From contig CANKMW010000030.1 of assembly GCA_947483555.1 (NCBI GenBank), forward strand, positions 1 to 64,000: 64,000 nucleotides of DNA. The letters run 5' to 3'. Source of the stretch: Myxococcales bacterium. Its GTDB lineage: Bacteria; Myxococcota_A; Polyangia; Haliangiales; Haliangiaceae. The notes under the pieces are model-generated. The model saw nothing but the letters and a program-made list of their open reading frames with translations. It did no database searches and was not told the origin of the DNA. A program made the translations under genes and the position numbers. Positions 48,464-60,044 of this stretch are shown piece by piece (within the stretch, counting starts at the first letter, position 1; every line of letters begins with the position of its first letter).

Positions 48464-49210
48464 ATGGAGCCGATGCTCCGCCTCGCGCTGCTCGCCGCCG
48501 CTGCCCTGTGGGCCGGCTGCGTCTTCAGCTCGGCCGAGACCGCCGCCGACGTCGATCCGGCCGACGACGACACCCGCGGTGCCGGCACCTGCACGCTCGA
48601 CACCGACTGCACGCTGGCCGGGCCGTCGTGCTGCGAGTGCCCGACCTACGCCGTCGCGGGCGACGGCGGCTGGGCCGACGCCTGCGAGCAGGTCGCGTGC
48701 CCGGTGCCCGCGGACTGCCCGGCGCTCGAGGCGCGCTGCGATCGCGGCGCCTGCGTCGCCGCCTGTGCGCCGTCGCCCTGCGACCTGTCCTGTCCGACCG
48801 GGTTCGCCGTCGATCCCGCCGGCTGCACCACGTGTGCATGCGCGGGTGGCGGGGCGGTGCCGCAGTGCCAGTTCGACACCGACTGCGTGCGCGTCGCCGG
48901 CGACTGCTGCGGCTGCGATCGCGGTGGTAGCGACGTCGCGGTCCCGGCTGGCGAGCTGACCGGCTTCGTCGACAACCTGGGCTGCACCGGCACCGAGTCG
49001 TGTCCCGGCGTCTCGACCTGCACGGCCGGGGAATCGGCGCGCTGCGTCGCCGGCCGCTGCGCGCTGGCCGCGGATCCGACGACGATGCCGCCGCCGACCG
49101 ACGTCGGGTGTGGCCGCCCCGAGTTGCCGCCCTGTCCGTCAGGCCAGGTGTGCGTGATCAACGCCGACGATGCCGAGGCCGGCATGGGTCGGTGTGAAGC
49201 CCCGCCCTGA
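48464..49210 (+). CDS. Cysteine-rich lipoprotein with antistasin-like repeats
   Basis: 248 residues from ATG 48464 (GTG at 48461 also possible). A lipoprotein signal leads to LWAGC. About 30 cysteines follow in repeated pairs (CTLDTDCTLAGPSCCECP; CQFDTDCVRVAGDCCGCDRG). One segment, CDLSCPTGFAVDPAGCTTCAC, resembles an antistasin domain, a protease-inhibitor fold. The repetition indicates internal duplication. Probably a disulfide-rich protein displayed at the envelope; inhibitor function is inference. Confidence 0.78.
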   Translation: MEPMLRLALLAAAALWAGCVFSSAETAADVDPADDDTRGAGTCTLDTDCTLAGPSCCECPTYAVAGDGGWADACEQVACPVPADCPALEARCDRGACVAACAPSPCDLSCPTGFAVDPAGCTTCACAGGGAVPQCQFDTDCVRVAGDCCGCDRGGSDVAVPAGELTGFVDNLGCTGTESCPGVSTCTAGESARCVAGRCALAADPTTMPPPTDVGCGRPELPPCPSGQVCVINADDAEAGMGRCEAPP

Positions 49211-49261
49211 ATCGAGCTCGGGCGCCGACATGGCCGTGGGCACCGGGACGGGTAACCGCGC

Positions 49262-49267
49262 TATACT
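49262..49267 (+). promoter_or_regulatory. -10-like box TATACT of the PEGA kinase gene
   Basis: TATACT ends 9 bases before the ATG at 49277 with no Shine-Dalgarno between, the arrangement expected for a leaderless mRNA. Confidence 0.55.
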
Positions 49268-49276
49268 CGCCGCCAC

Positions 49277-51472
<2,196 letters not shown>

Positions 51473-51602
51473 GCCCGGGGCGTGCCGCCGGCCGCGACCT
51501 CGATCACAGGTTGCCCGGTGGCGAGGTAGCTCCGCGCGCCGCCGGGCCCAGCTTCTGGCATCATCGGCGGGTCTCCCCGTCCCGCCCGTCCACGAGGTCG
51601 TC

Positions 51603-52502
51603 ATGTCAGCTCGCCCCCTGCTGTCCCGCATCACCCTGGCACTTGCCCTCTCGCTCGCCGTCGTCGTGGTCGCTGCCACCACCGCCTCGCCGGCGTGGGC
51701 GCAGGGTGATCCGCGCGTCGAGGCGCGGGCCCGCTACACCGCCGGCAAGCAGAAGTTCGACGCCGCCGACTACCGCGGCGCGATCGCCGAGTTCTCGGCG
51801 GCCGACAACCTGGCGCCGGCGGCGGTGAACGACTTCAACATCGCGCTGGCCTACGATCGCCTCGACGAGGCGGCCCAGGCGGTGCGTCACTACCGCTCGT
51901 ACCTCGACCGCATGCCCAACGCCCCCAATCGCACCGAGGTCGAGGCCGCGCTGGCGCGGCTCGACGCCGCCGCCAAGGCCGACGCCGGTGCCAGGGCCGA
52001 GGCGGACCGGCTGGCCGCCGAGCAGGCGCGCCAGGCTGAAGAAGCGCGCAAGGCCGAGGAGGCCCGCCTGGCGGCCGCCGCGGCCGCGGCGGGTGGCGCG
52101 GTGGGCCCGGCCGGCCTGGGCGGCACGGCGCCGCCGACGTACCAGCCGACCGGCGATGCCGAGCTCGATCGCGTCGCCGCCGTGGACCTGGCCGCGATGC
52201 GCAGCGCCTCACCGCTGCCGGCGCCGGGTGGTGGCGTCGTGGCCGGTGGCGGCGCCGCGGGCGGCACGGCGGGTGCCGGTGCGCCGCCCCCGCCTCCGGT
52301 GGGTGGCACCGATCCGGGTGCGGTCAAGAAGAGCAAGCCGTTCTACAAGAGCCCGGTGTTCTGGGTCGTCGCGGCGGTCGGACTCTACGTGCTGATCGTG
52401 CTGGCGCAGGACGACTCGTCCCCGCAGCAGCAGTTCCTGCTCCTCCCCGACGGTCCGGCGCCGGCCCCGAGCGGTGGCGGCGCGACCGTGTTCCGCTTCT
52501 GA
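51603..52502 (+). CDS. TPR/coiled-coil membrane protein, kinase-linked
   Basis: 299 residues from ATG 51603 after GAGG. Signal peptide to ASPAWA, two TPR-like helical pairs (about 40-105: YTAGKQKFDAADYRGAIAEF, NIALAYDRLDEAAQAVRHY), then an Ala/Glu/Arg coiled coil (about 115-150). A Gly/Pro-rich stretch follows, then one membrane helix near the C-terminus (SPVFWVVAAVGLYVLIVLA). TPR plus single-helix proteins commonly accompany myxobacterial kinases. It is 131 bases downstream of the kinase gene. Function inferred as scaffold or adaptor. Confidence 0.8.
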   Translation: MSARPLLSRITLALALSLAVVVVAATTASPAWAQGDPRVEARARYTAGKQKFDAADYRGAIAEFSAADNLAPAAVNDFNIALAYDRLDEAAQAVRHYRSYLDRMPNAPNRTEVEAALARLDAAAKADAGARAEADRLAAEQARQAEEARKAEEARLAAAAAAAGGAVGPAGLGGTAPPTYQPTGDAELDRVAAVDLAAMRSASPLPAPGGGVVAGGGAAGGTAGAGAPPPPPVGGTDPGAVKKSKPFYKSPVFWVVAAVGLYVLIVLAQDDSSPQQQFLLLPDGPAPAPSGGGATVFRF

Positions 52503-52535
52503 TTCGCCGCCGCGGCGCGTGGTACAACGCGCCGC

Positions 52536-53918
52536 ATGTGGAAGGCCTCCCTGTCGCTGGTCGCGTGTGCGGCCTCGGTCGCGTGCGTCGACAAGGCACC
52601 GCCGGCGCCCGCCGTCGATCCGGCGCTGGTCGCCGAAAATCTCCTGACCGCCGCGCCGGCCGATCTGGGCAACCCGATCGGCGCCGTGTTCGACGGCAAG
52701 ATCACGTACCTCGGCAACACCATCGAGCGGACCCAGGTGGCGCCGGGCGACAAGGTGGTGATCACGCACTACTGGCAGGTCAACGTACCGCCGGGCAAGA
52801 ACTGGAAGGTGTTCTCGCACCTGGTCGGTGACGACAACAACTTCTCGAACGTCGACCTGACCGACATGCGCAAAGGGCATCCGTCGGAGAAATGGGCCGC
52901 CGGACAGATCATCCGCGATCCGCAGACCTTCATCCTGCGCAAGGACTGGCGTTCGCCGACCGCCAAGCTGGTGGTCGGCATCTACAAGAAGGGCGGCCAC
53001 AAGATCACCGACCGCATGGACGTCGCCGGCGGCGAGGCCAAGGATCGCGCCCTGACCGTGGCGACCTTCACGATCGACGTCAGCAAGGCGGCGCCGTTGC
53101 CGGGCCAGCTGGTGGTCAAGAAGGCCAGCGGGCCGATCACGATCGACGGCAAGGCCGACGAACCGGCGTGGGCGTCGGCGGCCGGCACCGGCGGCTTCCA
53201 GACCGCCGAGGGTGGTCCCGAACCGCGCGGCCCGACCTCGGCGAAGATCACGTGGGACGATCAGCACCTGTACCTGTTCGTCACCGCCGATGACGACGAC
53301 GTGAAGAGCGACTTCACCAGGACCGACGAGCCGATCTGGAAGCAGGACGTCATCGAGGTGTTCGTCGATGCCGACGGCAACGGCAAGGGCTACGTCGAGC
53401 TGCAGGTCAGCCCGCAGAACGTGCAGTTCGACGCCTGGTTCCCGACCGTGCGGCCGCAGAGCGACCTCGGCTTCTCGGGCGCCATGAAGACGGCGGTGAA
53501 CGTGCGCGGCACGCTCAACGCGTCGGGCGACGACGATCAGGGCTGGGACGCCGAGTGGGCCATCCCGCTGGCGGCGGTGAAGGGCCTGGACGCCGCGATG
53601 GCGGTCCGCTTGCCGCCGCAGCCCGGCGACGTGTGGCGCTTCAACGTCGTGCGTGCCGACTACGGCAAGGACGGCAAGCCGGTCGCCGCGTCGTGGAACC
53701 GCATCCGCTTCAGCGAGTGGCACTCGCTCGATCGCATGCTGACGCTGACGTTCGCCGACGCCAGCGGCGGCGTGACGCCGGCCGCGGCGCCGGTCGTGCC
53801 GGCGGTGGCGCCGGTCGTGCCGGCGGCCGGCAGCGCCACGCTGACGCCGTCGAAGAGCGGTGCCGAACGCGCACCGGCGCCCGCGGCACCGGTGGCTGGC
53901 AGCCTGCCGCCGAAGTGA
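52536..53918 (+). CDS. Lipoprotein with CBM9-like carbohydrate-binding domain
   Basis: 460 residues from ATG 52536; TACAAC at 52523-52528 lies 7 bases upstream. The lipobox is SVAC. Residues 30-195 are beta-rich with HYWQVNVPPGKNWKVFSHLV. Residues 200-405 match family 9 carbohydrate-binding/DOMON-like modules: GPITIDGKADEPAWASAAG, KITWDDQHLYLFVTADDDD, KQDVIEVFVDADGNGKGYVE and WNRIRFSEWHSLDRMLTLTF. An Ala/Pro tail ends it. Likely binds sugars or polysaccharides at the cell surface. No glycoside hydrolase domain is seen. Confidence 0.85.
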   Translation: MWKASLSLVACAASVACVDKAPPAPAVDPALVAENLLTAAPADLGNPIGAVFDGKITYLGNTIERTQVAPGDKVVITHYWQVNVPPGKNWKVFSHLVGDDNNFSNVDLTDMRKGHPSEKWAAGQIIRDPQTFILRKDWRSPTAKLVVGIYKKGGHKITDRMDVAGGEAKDRALTVATFTIDVSKAAPLPGQLVVKKASGPITIDGKADEPAWASAAGTGGFQTAEGGPEPRGPTSAKITWDDQHLYLFVTADDDDVKSDFTRTDEPIWKQDVIEVFVDADGNGKGYVELQVSPQNVQFDAWFPTVRPQSDLGFSGAMKTAVNVRGTLNASGDDDQGWDAEWAIPLAAVKGLDAAMAVRLPPQPGDVWRFNVVRADYGKDGKPVAASWNRIRFSEWHSLDRMLTLTFADASGGVTPAAAPVVPAVAPVVPAAGSATLTPSKSGAERAPAPAAPVAGSLPPK

Positions 53919-54071
53919 GCTGGGTGCAGATCGGCCCACGTCACGCCGCGCTCGCAGTCGTCACCAGCGGCAGGAGCAGCGTGGAGCACGAGCAGCGGGA
54001 CGGGCGGCAGGCGGCGCATGGGCCTCCCATGAACCCTCGAGCGGGTCAGCGCCTCGTCTGGTCGGCTCGCC

Positions 54072-55061
54072 CTACCACCATGGAACGACTCGCCACGGTC
54101 CTTCCATTCGCCGCTGCAGGCGCAGGTCCTGCCATGGCAGCTCCGACGCCAGGCGGAAAAACGCGGCGTCTCGACGGCCGATCAACTCGACCTCGACGGC
54201 GACTTCCTCGACGCGGTCTTGCGGCACCCCCGGCAGCTCGTCGCCTCGCATCCTGAGTCGCGGAGCGGTCAACCCGACGGGACGAAGTTCCCAGAGATCC
54301 GCGAGCACACGCTCGCGCCAGTGTTCCAGCGCCTTCATCATCCCTGCCCTCGGTCGACCGAACGGGTCCAGGATCGTCGTGTTCGGGTGGTTCTTCACCT
54401 CCCAGTCCGCGAACGCCGCCCGCCACACCTCGCCGTCGTGTTGCTTGAGCGCAGCGATCATCGCGCGGACGACATCCATGGGTTCGTCTTCGTCGCGCAA
54501 GCGCGGTGGCGCGATCTCCGCGAGGTCGTCCTCACCGGCGAATCGAGCCGCGGCGGTCGTGACGTCGATGAACAGCCGATCTGCGATCGCGACGGCCAGA
54601 GCGGTCACGTCCAGACCGTAGATCGCCTTGCCATGATCGACGATCAGCTTCGGCCTACCGGTGATACGAACGACGAGCTCCCACGGCGTGTCCGCAAGGA
54701 CCGCGCCGGTTGCGGCCTCGTATCTCGCCACCGCTTCGATCGCGCGACGGAGCCCGACGTCGGCCGTGCCGACGACATAGCGACCTCGTGCATCGTCGCC
54801 GGCGACAATGTAGCGGCGATCAACCTCGGTGACCCAGGTCGACGGCGGCGCGGGAGGCAAGCGCACGATGGCACCAGCCAGGCTCTCTCGATCGCCATGG
54901 ACCGGATCGATGGTGGGAAACGCCGCCGGGTAGACGTTCGGGTGAAGCTGATCGAACATCGCACGAGCCACGGTCGCCGCCCCGGCGACGTCCGCCGCGC
55001 GTCCAGAACCGAGCCGGCGATACTCGTAGACATGGGGAGCGAGCGCGATTTCCTCGGACAC
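54072..55061 (-). CDS. Hypothetical cytoplasmic protein
   Basis: 329 residues from GTG 55061; TATGCT at 55068-55073 (6-base gap) decides this start over a TTG one codon upstream. No signal peptide or membrane segment. Features include HVYEYRRLGSGRAADVAGAA, ERRYIVAGDDARGRYVVGT-like strands, GRPKLIVDHGKAIYGLDV and DRVEEVAVEVELIGRRDAAF. Codon use and base composition match the region. I do not recognise a family. Convergent with the CBM9-like gene. Confidence 0.65.
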   Translation of the reverse strand: MSEEIALAPHVYEYRRLGSGRAADVAGAATVARAMFDQLHPNVYPAAFPTIDPVHGDRESLAGAIVRLPPAPPSTWVTEVDRRYIVAGDDARGRYVVGTADVGLRRAIEAVARYEAATGAVLADTPWELVVRITGRPKLIVDHGKAIYGLDVTALAVAIADRLFIDVTTAAARFAGEDDLAEIAPPRLRDEDEPMDVVRAMIAALKQHDGEVWRAAFADWEVKNHPNTTILDPFGRPRAGMMKALEHWRERVLADLWELRPVGLTAPRLRMRGDELPGVPQDRVEEVAVEVELIGRRDAAFFRLASELPWQDLRLQRRMEGPWRVVPWW

Positions 55062-55073
55062 CAAGCCAGCATA

Positions 55074-55425
55074 CAGCCGGGCGCCGATGTGGGCGACGAA
55101 TCGAGCGCGCGCGCTTCCGAGAGCGGCGATCAGAAGTCAGGGAACGGCAACTCGAGCTCGAGGTCGTCGGCCGGCGGACCGCGGGCTGGGCGACGGGCGC
55201 CGAAGACGCGCTCAAGCAGGGCGGCCCATTCGAGGCGGGTGAGCATCGAGGCGGTCACGGGCGTGGCGTCGTCGTCGTCGAGTCGGGGCACGACGCGGTC
55301 GCGCAGGCAGCCGACGAGAACCCGAGCGAGCACGCCGCCCCCGGTGCGCCTTCCTCGAAGTCGTCGAGGCGATCAGCGCGCGTATCGTCCGCCGACGCCG
55401 CGCGCTCGCCACGCGGCCGAAACCG
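55074..55425. other. 352-bp stretch with a possible gene remnant
   Basis: No intact gene. A minus-strand frame at 55130-55333 (67 codons, RLEWAALLERVFGARRP and ending DDLELELPFPDF) looks protein-like, and the frame before it (GRRTGGGVLARVLVGCL) appears continuous up to a frameshift or deletion. It may be the C-terminal scrap of a transposase or nuclease gene, but no family is recognised. Confidence 0.35.
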
Positions 55426-57093
55426 TTACCGCGCGATCGCCAGCAGCACCACGACGTGCAACGCGCCGGGCCCCAGATCGGCGTGGTCGCCCTGCGCGAC
55501 GCCGACACCGACATGCGTGAACTGAGCTCCGTCGAGGAACGCCGCGGCATCGACTGCGTCGACGTCCGAGAGCGCCGTCACCATGCTCGCCACCCGCGTG
55601 AACCGCGCCGCCACGCCGTCGAGCGAGCGCGAGGCGCGCTTGGCGGCGTCGGCATGCGGCACGCCGCTCGCCAACGCGGCCGCGTAGGCGCTGGCGATCT
55701 GGTCGAGCGCGGCATTGTCCTGAAAGTTCCGCACCACCCGCAGTTGCTCGCGGACCCGGGCCTGCGCGATCACCGGATCGATCGGCGGCGGGACCCGGAT
55801 GAACACCTGGGTCACGAACAGCTCGCGCCGATCGGCGACCTCCTCGCCCAGCTCGATGCCGATGCCGATGTGGGTCGCTGATCGCGACAAGAGATTGGCT
55901 CGATGCCCGGGGCTGTTCATCAGCCCGGCCTCGGCCTCGCCGATGCCGTAGGCGCGGGCGATGTTCTCGAGCACCAGCCCGGTGCGGATGCCCCCGACGC
56001 GCAGCCGGTCAGCCGCGGTGCCGGTGATCGCCGAGACGTGGCCGACCACGCCGGTGACTCGCATCTCGCGGCTATGGGCGCGCGCCGCGTCGGCGACCCG
56101 GGCGTCGAGCTCGAGCGGCGGCAAGCGCGCCGCGGCGCGATCGGCGTTGACCAGCTCGAGCATGCGGGTCTCGGCATCGCCGACCGTGGTCACCGGCGAC
56201 GCGTCGGCCGGCGCGACCGCGGCCGAGATCCGCTCCGGCGGCGGCTCGCCACACCACACCGGAAAATTGGCGAGCACCGTCGAGCCGGTGGTGTCGCTCG
56301 CGGTCACCTCGACCTGCTGCCGGCCGCGCCGCTTGCCGCAGCCGAGCTCGGCGGCGATCGCCCCACCGCTGCCGACCCGCAGGGCCAGCCGCTCGACCGT
56401 ACCGTCGTCGCGGGTCACGAACACGTCGGGGTCGTGGAACGTGCCCAGGATGCGGCCGGTCAGCGGTACCACCGCCTCGGCGTCGAGGCGGCGCGGGACC
56501 GGCGACATCTCGAGGTAGCTGGCCTGCAGCGCGACCACCACCACGTCGCCGTCGGCGCGGGTCGCCGACCCGACGCCGATGCGAGCGATCGGATCGGTGC
56601 CCAGCGCCTCGACCAGACGGGGCCGCAGCTGCTCGACGATCAAGGCCGGGTCGCCGATCGGACCCCACACCACCAGCAGGTGCGGTGACGGCTCGATGAT
56701 GCCGTGGTGCTGGAGCGCAAACTCGACCAGCGGATACGGCACCACGCCGGCGGCCGGCACCACCGTCGCGATCTCGGTGGCGGCCGCGAACAGGCGCCCA
56801 TCGGCCACCGGCGCGACCAGCGCACCCGCGGCGGCGAGCGCAGCGACCTCGGCCACCACCGCATCGCCGAGCGCCGAGCGAGGCGCTGGGGTGCGCGGCG
56901 GATCGTTGTAGGCGCGCGTCCCCGGCGCGGTGGGCACCAGCTCGATCGGCACCATCGACAGCACCGGCGCGGCGGCGCGGCCGGCGTCACCGCCACCCTT
57001 GCGCCAGCTCGGTTGACCGCCGACCCGGCGAGGTCCGCCGGAACCGCACGCGGCGGCGCAGAGGAGGAGCGCGACCCGCATGCGGAGCAACAT
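55426..57093 (-). CDS. Lipoprotein with CAP/SCP domain
   Basis: 555 residues from ATG 57093; TAGCCT at 57102-57107 lies 8 bases upstream. The lipobox is CAAAC (about Cys15). Residues 20-290 are an Ala/Val-rich mixed domain without recognisable motifs. Residues about 300-430 form a CAP/SCP (cysteine-rich secretory protein) domain: MLELVNADRAAARLPPLELD, HSREMRVTGVVGH, LENIARAYGIGEAEAGLM and NSPGHRANLLSRSATHIGIG. The last 110 residues are helical. Bacterial CAP domains are envelope proteins of uncertain, often ligand-binding or hydrolytic, function. Confidence 0.85.
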   Translation of the reverse strand: MLLRMRVALLLCAAACGSGGPRRVGGQPSWRKGGGDAGRAAAPVLSMVPIELVPTAPGTRAYNDPPRTPAPRSALGDAVVAEVAALAAAGALVAPVADGRLFAAATEIATVVPAAGVVPYPLVEFALQHHGIIEPSPHLLVVWGPIGDPALIVEQLRPRLVEALGTDPIARIGVGSATRADGDVVVVALQASYLEMSPVPRRLDAEAVVPLTGRILGTFHDPDVFVTRDDGTVERLALRVGSGGAIAAELGCGKRRGRQQVEVTASDTTGSTVLANFPVWCGEPPPERISAAVAPADASPVTTVGDAETRMLELVNADRAAARLPPLELDARVADAARAHSREMRVTGVVGHVSAITGTAADRLRVGGIRTGLVLENIARAYGIGEAEAGLMNSPGHRANLLSRSATHIGIGIELGEEVADRRELFVTQVFIRVPPPIDPVIAQARVREQLRVVRNFQDNAALDQIASAYAAALASGVPHADAAKRASRSLDGVAARFTRVASMVTALSDVDAVDAAAFLDGAQFTHVGVGVAQGDHADLGPGALHVVVLLAIAR

Positions 57094-57246
57094 CGTCGTC
57101 GAGGCTAACATGCGCGCATCGACTCCGCCGCCGCCCGCACCCCTTCGACTCGCTGACGCTGTGGGTCAACCAGACCGAGTCGCTGTACCTGGTGCCCGAG
57201 CGGTAGCGCGGATGCGCATCGGCGCCGGTGCTAGGATCATCGGGTC

Positions 57247-57834
57247 ATGCCGATCGTGCCCGCCATAGGACAGCCGAAGACCGTCGCCGACTGGCTCGCC
57301 CAGCCGGAGAGCGCGCGGATCGAGCTGATCGACGGCGAGTTCGTCGAGAAGGCCGCGCCGACGTTCGAGCACGGCCGCGCGCAGCGCCTGACAGCTGGCG
57401 CGCTCGGCGGCCCCTACGATCGGCGTACCGGTGGTCCCGGGGCCCCTGGCGGCTGGTGGATCTCCCTCGAGGTGGACATGCTGCTCGACGGTCGTGGCTA
57501 CCGGCCCGACATCGCCGGCTGGCGCCGCGAGCGCGCACCGGCACCGCTGAAGGAGCGCCCGGTCACCCTCCGCCCCGACTGGCTGTGCGAGATCGTCAGC
57601 GAGTCCAACCGCGCCACCGACACGGTGATCAAGCTGCGCCGTTACCACCAGGCCGGGGTGCCGCACTACTGGATCCTCGACCAGGTCGACCGCACGCTCA
57701 CCGTCCACCGCCACACGCCCGACGGCTACCTCGTCGCCCTCCGCGCCGAGGCCCACGAGCGCGTCCGCGCCGAGCCATTCGACGCGATCGAGATCCACGT
57801 GGGCGTGTTGCTGGGCGACGATCCGGAGGATTGA
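57247..57834 (+). CDS. Uma2-family endonuclease-like protein (DUF820)
   Basis: 195 residues from ATG 57247; TAGGAT at 57232-57237 lies 9 bases upstream. The family pattern is clear: RIELIDGEFVEKAAPTFEHG, YRPDIAGWRRERAPAPLKE, PDWLCEIVSESNRATDTVIK and KLRRYHQAGVPHYWILDQVD. The Asp/Glu-x-Glu-like core belongs to the PD-(D/E)XK nuclease fold. Uma2 genes are abundant in cyanobacteria and myxobacteria; a defence or mobile-element role is speculative. Its 3' end overlaps a minus-strand small frame. Confidence 0.88.
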   Translation: MPIVPAIGQPKTVADWLAQPESARIELIDGEFVEKAAPTFEHGRAQRLTAGALGGPYDRRTGGPGAPGGWWISLEVDMLLDGRGYRPDIAGWRRERAPAPLKERPVTLRPDWLCEIVSESNRATDTVIKLRRYHQAGVPHYWILDQVDRTLTVHRHTPDGYLVALRAEAHERVRAEPFDAIEIHVGVLLGDDPED

Positions 57835-58052
57835 TGATGAGCGGGCGACCACGTCCTCGCGCCGGTGTTCTTCACGGCGCTGACGTCCCGGTGGCAGCTC
57901 TCGCAGTGCGCCTCGGTCGTGTCGTCGCTGGTCTTGACGACCGAGAGCAGGCCCGCGCACGCGCGCCGTCCAGGCCGGCGTGAGCACTCGACCAGCGTGA
58001 TCCGACCGTGCCGCGGCTCGAGCGAGTGGCGGATGTCGACCGTGAGGTGCAT
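57726..58052 (-). CDS. Possible small ORF with CxxCH motif
   Basis: 108 codons. The first 60 residues (ITLVECSRRPGRRACAG, then TTEAHCESCHRDVSAVKN) are more protein-like than chance and include CESCH, a heme c attachment-type motif. It starts 10 bases after the stop of the upstream barrel gene on the same strand. The last third overlaps the Uma2 gene by 109 bases and reads like shadow sequence. No signal peptide is evident, so it may be a remnant of a cytochrome-type gene or noise. Confidence 0.3.
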   Translation of the reverse strand: MHLTVDIRHSLEPRHGRITLVECSRRPGRRACAGLLSVVKTSDDTTEAHCESCHRDVSAVKNTGARTWSPAHHQSSGSSPSNTPTWISIASNGSARTRSWASARRATR

Positions 58053-58062
58053 GCCGATCCGA

Positions 58063-59274
58063 TCAGTAGCCGAGGCCTGCCTTGATCCCGAGCGACGACA
58101 TGCCGTCGTCCCAGGTGCGGCGCTCGACGCCGAGGAGGCAACTCACGGGCGCGCAGCGCACCGACACGAGCGACAGCTCGAGCCACGAGCCGCGGCCGTG
58201 GGATCCGGCGACGAGCGTGCCCGCAGCCTCCACGTCGGTCTGCCGCGTCACCGGCATGCGCAGCGTCATCTGCAAGCCGGCGAAGCCGCCGTCCTGGGTG
58301 GTGAGCGGCGAGCCGGCCGGCGCGCGGTCACCGCCGACCACCATGACCAGGGCCACCTGCGTGCGCGGCTTGCCGAAGGCACCGCCGATCGCCACGTGGC
58401 CGTCTCCGACGACGACATCGCCGGCCCGGCCGGCGGCGACACGCGCACCAAACGCCCAGCCCTTGTCGGCGCCGCGGCGGCGGTAGCGAATGGGCAGGGT
58501 CAGTGACGCACCGAACCGGCCGCCGCCGTCGACCGAATCGCCTTCGAGGGAGAGTGCGGCCACGTCGACCGCAGCCCGAACGCCGTCGTAGCGCGCGGGC
58601 CGCGCTGGCCGTTTCTCGTGGTCGTCGCGATCCTCGCGGTGCGGGCGCGACGCGTGGACCGACGCGACCGGCTCGGCCTCGATGGTCGCCGGCCCACGCT
58701 TCCTGTCGATCTGGATGTTGAGGGTCGTTATCGCCACGATCGCGACGGAGTCGTCGCCGTAGTCGATCCCGGGGACACCTTTGGTGCGCAGCGCTCGCTC
58801 GAGCGCACCGAGCAGGCTGCCGACCGGGCGGCTCACGTCGATGCGTTCCTGGATGATCACCATCACCATGACGCTCTCATTGCGATCCGAGCCCAGGTCG
58901 CGGCAGAGCTGGATGACCTTGCCGTCGCCCGAGGCGAGCTCGCCCGCCGCGGGAAACCAGCCGGCGGGCGCCCACGCTGGGAGTCGCACGAACTTGGCCC
59001 AGTCGACCTCGGCGAATGTACCGACGGCACTCGACGCCCAAGCATCGCACCTGGCGGCGATGCGCGAGATGTCTACCACGAGCGGAGGCTCGGCCCCGAC
59101 GTAGAGGCGATCGACCGTTCCATCCCGGTCGTCGTCGCTGATGGCCCACGCCGGCGGGTCCGGAAGTTCGAGCGTCAGGTTGAGAAGGGGCAACGAGAGC
59201 GGCGCTGCGACCGCCTCACTTGCCCCAGCGACGATGCCGGCGACCACGAAGCAACCCAGCGGGATACGAACCAT
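58063..59274 (-). CDS. Secreted barrel-like protein, function unknown
   Basis: 403 residues from ATG 59274 (start not independently supported). Signal peptide to about EAVAAPL. Residues 30-190 contain LPDPPAWAISDDDRDGTVDR and VMVMVIIQERIDVSRPVG-like strands. Residues 200-240 are a charged, His/Arg/Asp-rich segment (SRPHREDRDDHEKRPARPAR). The C-terminal 160 residues show amphipathic strands (KGWAFGARVAAGRAGDVVVG; GSWLELSLVSVRCAPVSCLL) ending in an aromatic tyrosine, as in outer-membrane barrels. No family recognised. Confidence 0.7.
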   Translation of the reverse strand: MVRIPLGCFVVAGIVAGASEAVAAPLSLPLLNLTLELPDPPAWAISDDDRDGTVDRLYVGAEPPLVVDISRIAARCDAWASSAVGTFAEVDWAKFVRLPAWAPAGWFPAAGELASGDGKVIQLCRDLGSDRNESVMVMVIIQERIDVSRPVGSLLGALERALRTKGVPGIDYGDDSVAIVAITTLNIQIDRKRGPATIEAEPVASVHASRPHREDRDDHEKRPARPARYDGVRAAVDVAALSLEGDSVDGGGRFGASLTLPIRYRRRGADKGWAFGARVAAGRAGDVVVGDGHVAIGGAFGKPRTQVALVMVVGGDRAPAGSPLTTQDGGFAGLQMTLRMPVTRQTDVEAAGTLVAGSHGRGSWLELSLVSVRCAPVSCLLGVERRTWDDGMSSLGIKAGLGY

Positions 59275-59591
59275 ATATTAGACAGGATCACATGGTCGCG
59301 ATTTCCGTGGGGTCTTGTTGGGGGCGCGGGGCGGGCAGGACGGTCGATGCGGGTCTTGGAGTGGGCGCGAGCATGCTCGGGGCGGGTGGGTTGCTGGGCA
59401 GGCGCGGCAAGGGATGCCCGATGCAAGGCGGGCGCCGACGAACCAGCGCGGGGAACGCCGCCGCGTGCACGCGCGAGCGAGGCCACGGTTTCGGCCACGG
59501 CCTCGGGTTCGGTTTCGGCTCCGGCTCCGGCTCCGGCGACGGCGACGGCGACGGCGACGGCTACGGCCTGCCGGCTGCGGTACAACCGGGC
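59275..59591. other. Divergent intergenic region with hexanucleotide repeats
   Basis: 317 bp without a supported gene. Bases about 59491-59575 contain CGGTTT/CGGCTC/CGGCGA-type hexamers, including CCGGCT x3 and CGACGG x4, related to the arrays at 39031 and 41304. TACAAC at about 59581-59586 lies 5 bases before the start of the next gene. Confidence 0.55.
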
Positions 59592-60044
59592 ATGGCGACG
59601 CGCCTGTGGGGCGGCCTGGTCACGCTGATCCTCCTGGCGGCGGTAGTCTGGCCGCTCGGCCGCGATCCGATCCATGGCGACAGCTTCCCGCTGTCCACGT
59701 ACCCGATGTTCGCGTTCAAGCGTCCGGGCGCGCGGGTCGCCATCGACTACGTCATCGCCACCGGCCCGGGCGGCGGGCGTCGCCACGTCCCCCCCGAGCT
59801 GGTCGCCAACGCCGAGGTGATGCAGGCCCTCATGACCGTGCGGCGGGCGGTGCAGAACCGCCACGCGCCGACCCTGTGCGCCGAGGTCGCCGCCCGGGTC
59901 GCCCGCGATCGCCGCTTCGACGCCATGGACACCGTCGCGGTCGTGTTCGGTGACCATCGCGCGGTCGGTTACCTCGTCCACGGCGTGCACGGCCCCGAGC
60001 GCGAGCACGCGCGCTGTCCGATCGCCCGGAGTCGGACCCGGTGA
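59592..60044 (+). CDS. Small single-helix membrane protein paired with HTTM protein
   Basis: 150 residues from ATG 59592. One N-terminal membrane helix (LWGGLVTLILLAAVVWPLG) is followed by FPLSTYPMFAFKRPGARVAI. The YPMF motif is characteristic of small partners of HTTM (vitamin K-dependent carboxylase-like) membrane proteins. The remaining 100 residues are soluble with a helical pattern. It overlaps the HTTM gene start in GTGA. The function of the pair is unknown. Confidence 0.75.
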   Translation: MATRLWGGLVTLILLAAVVWPLGRDPIHGDSFPLSTYPMFAFKRPGARVAIDYVIATGPGGGRRHVPPELVANAEVMQALMTVRRAVQNRHAPTLCAEVAARVARDRRFDAMDTVAVVFGDHRAVGYLVHGVHGPEREHARCPIARSRTR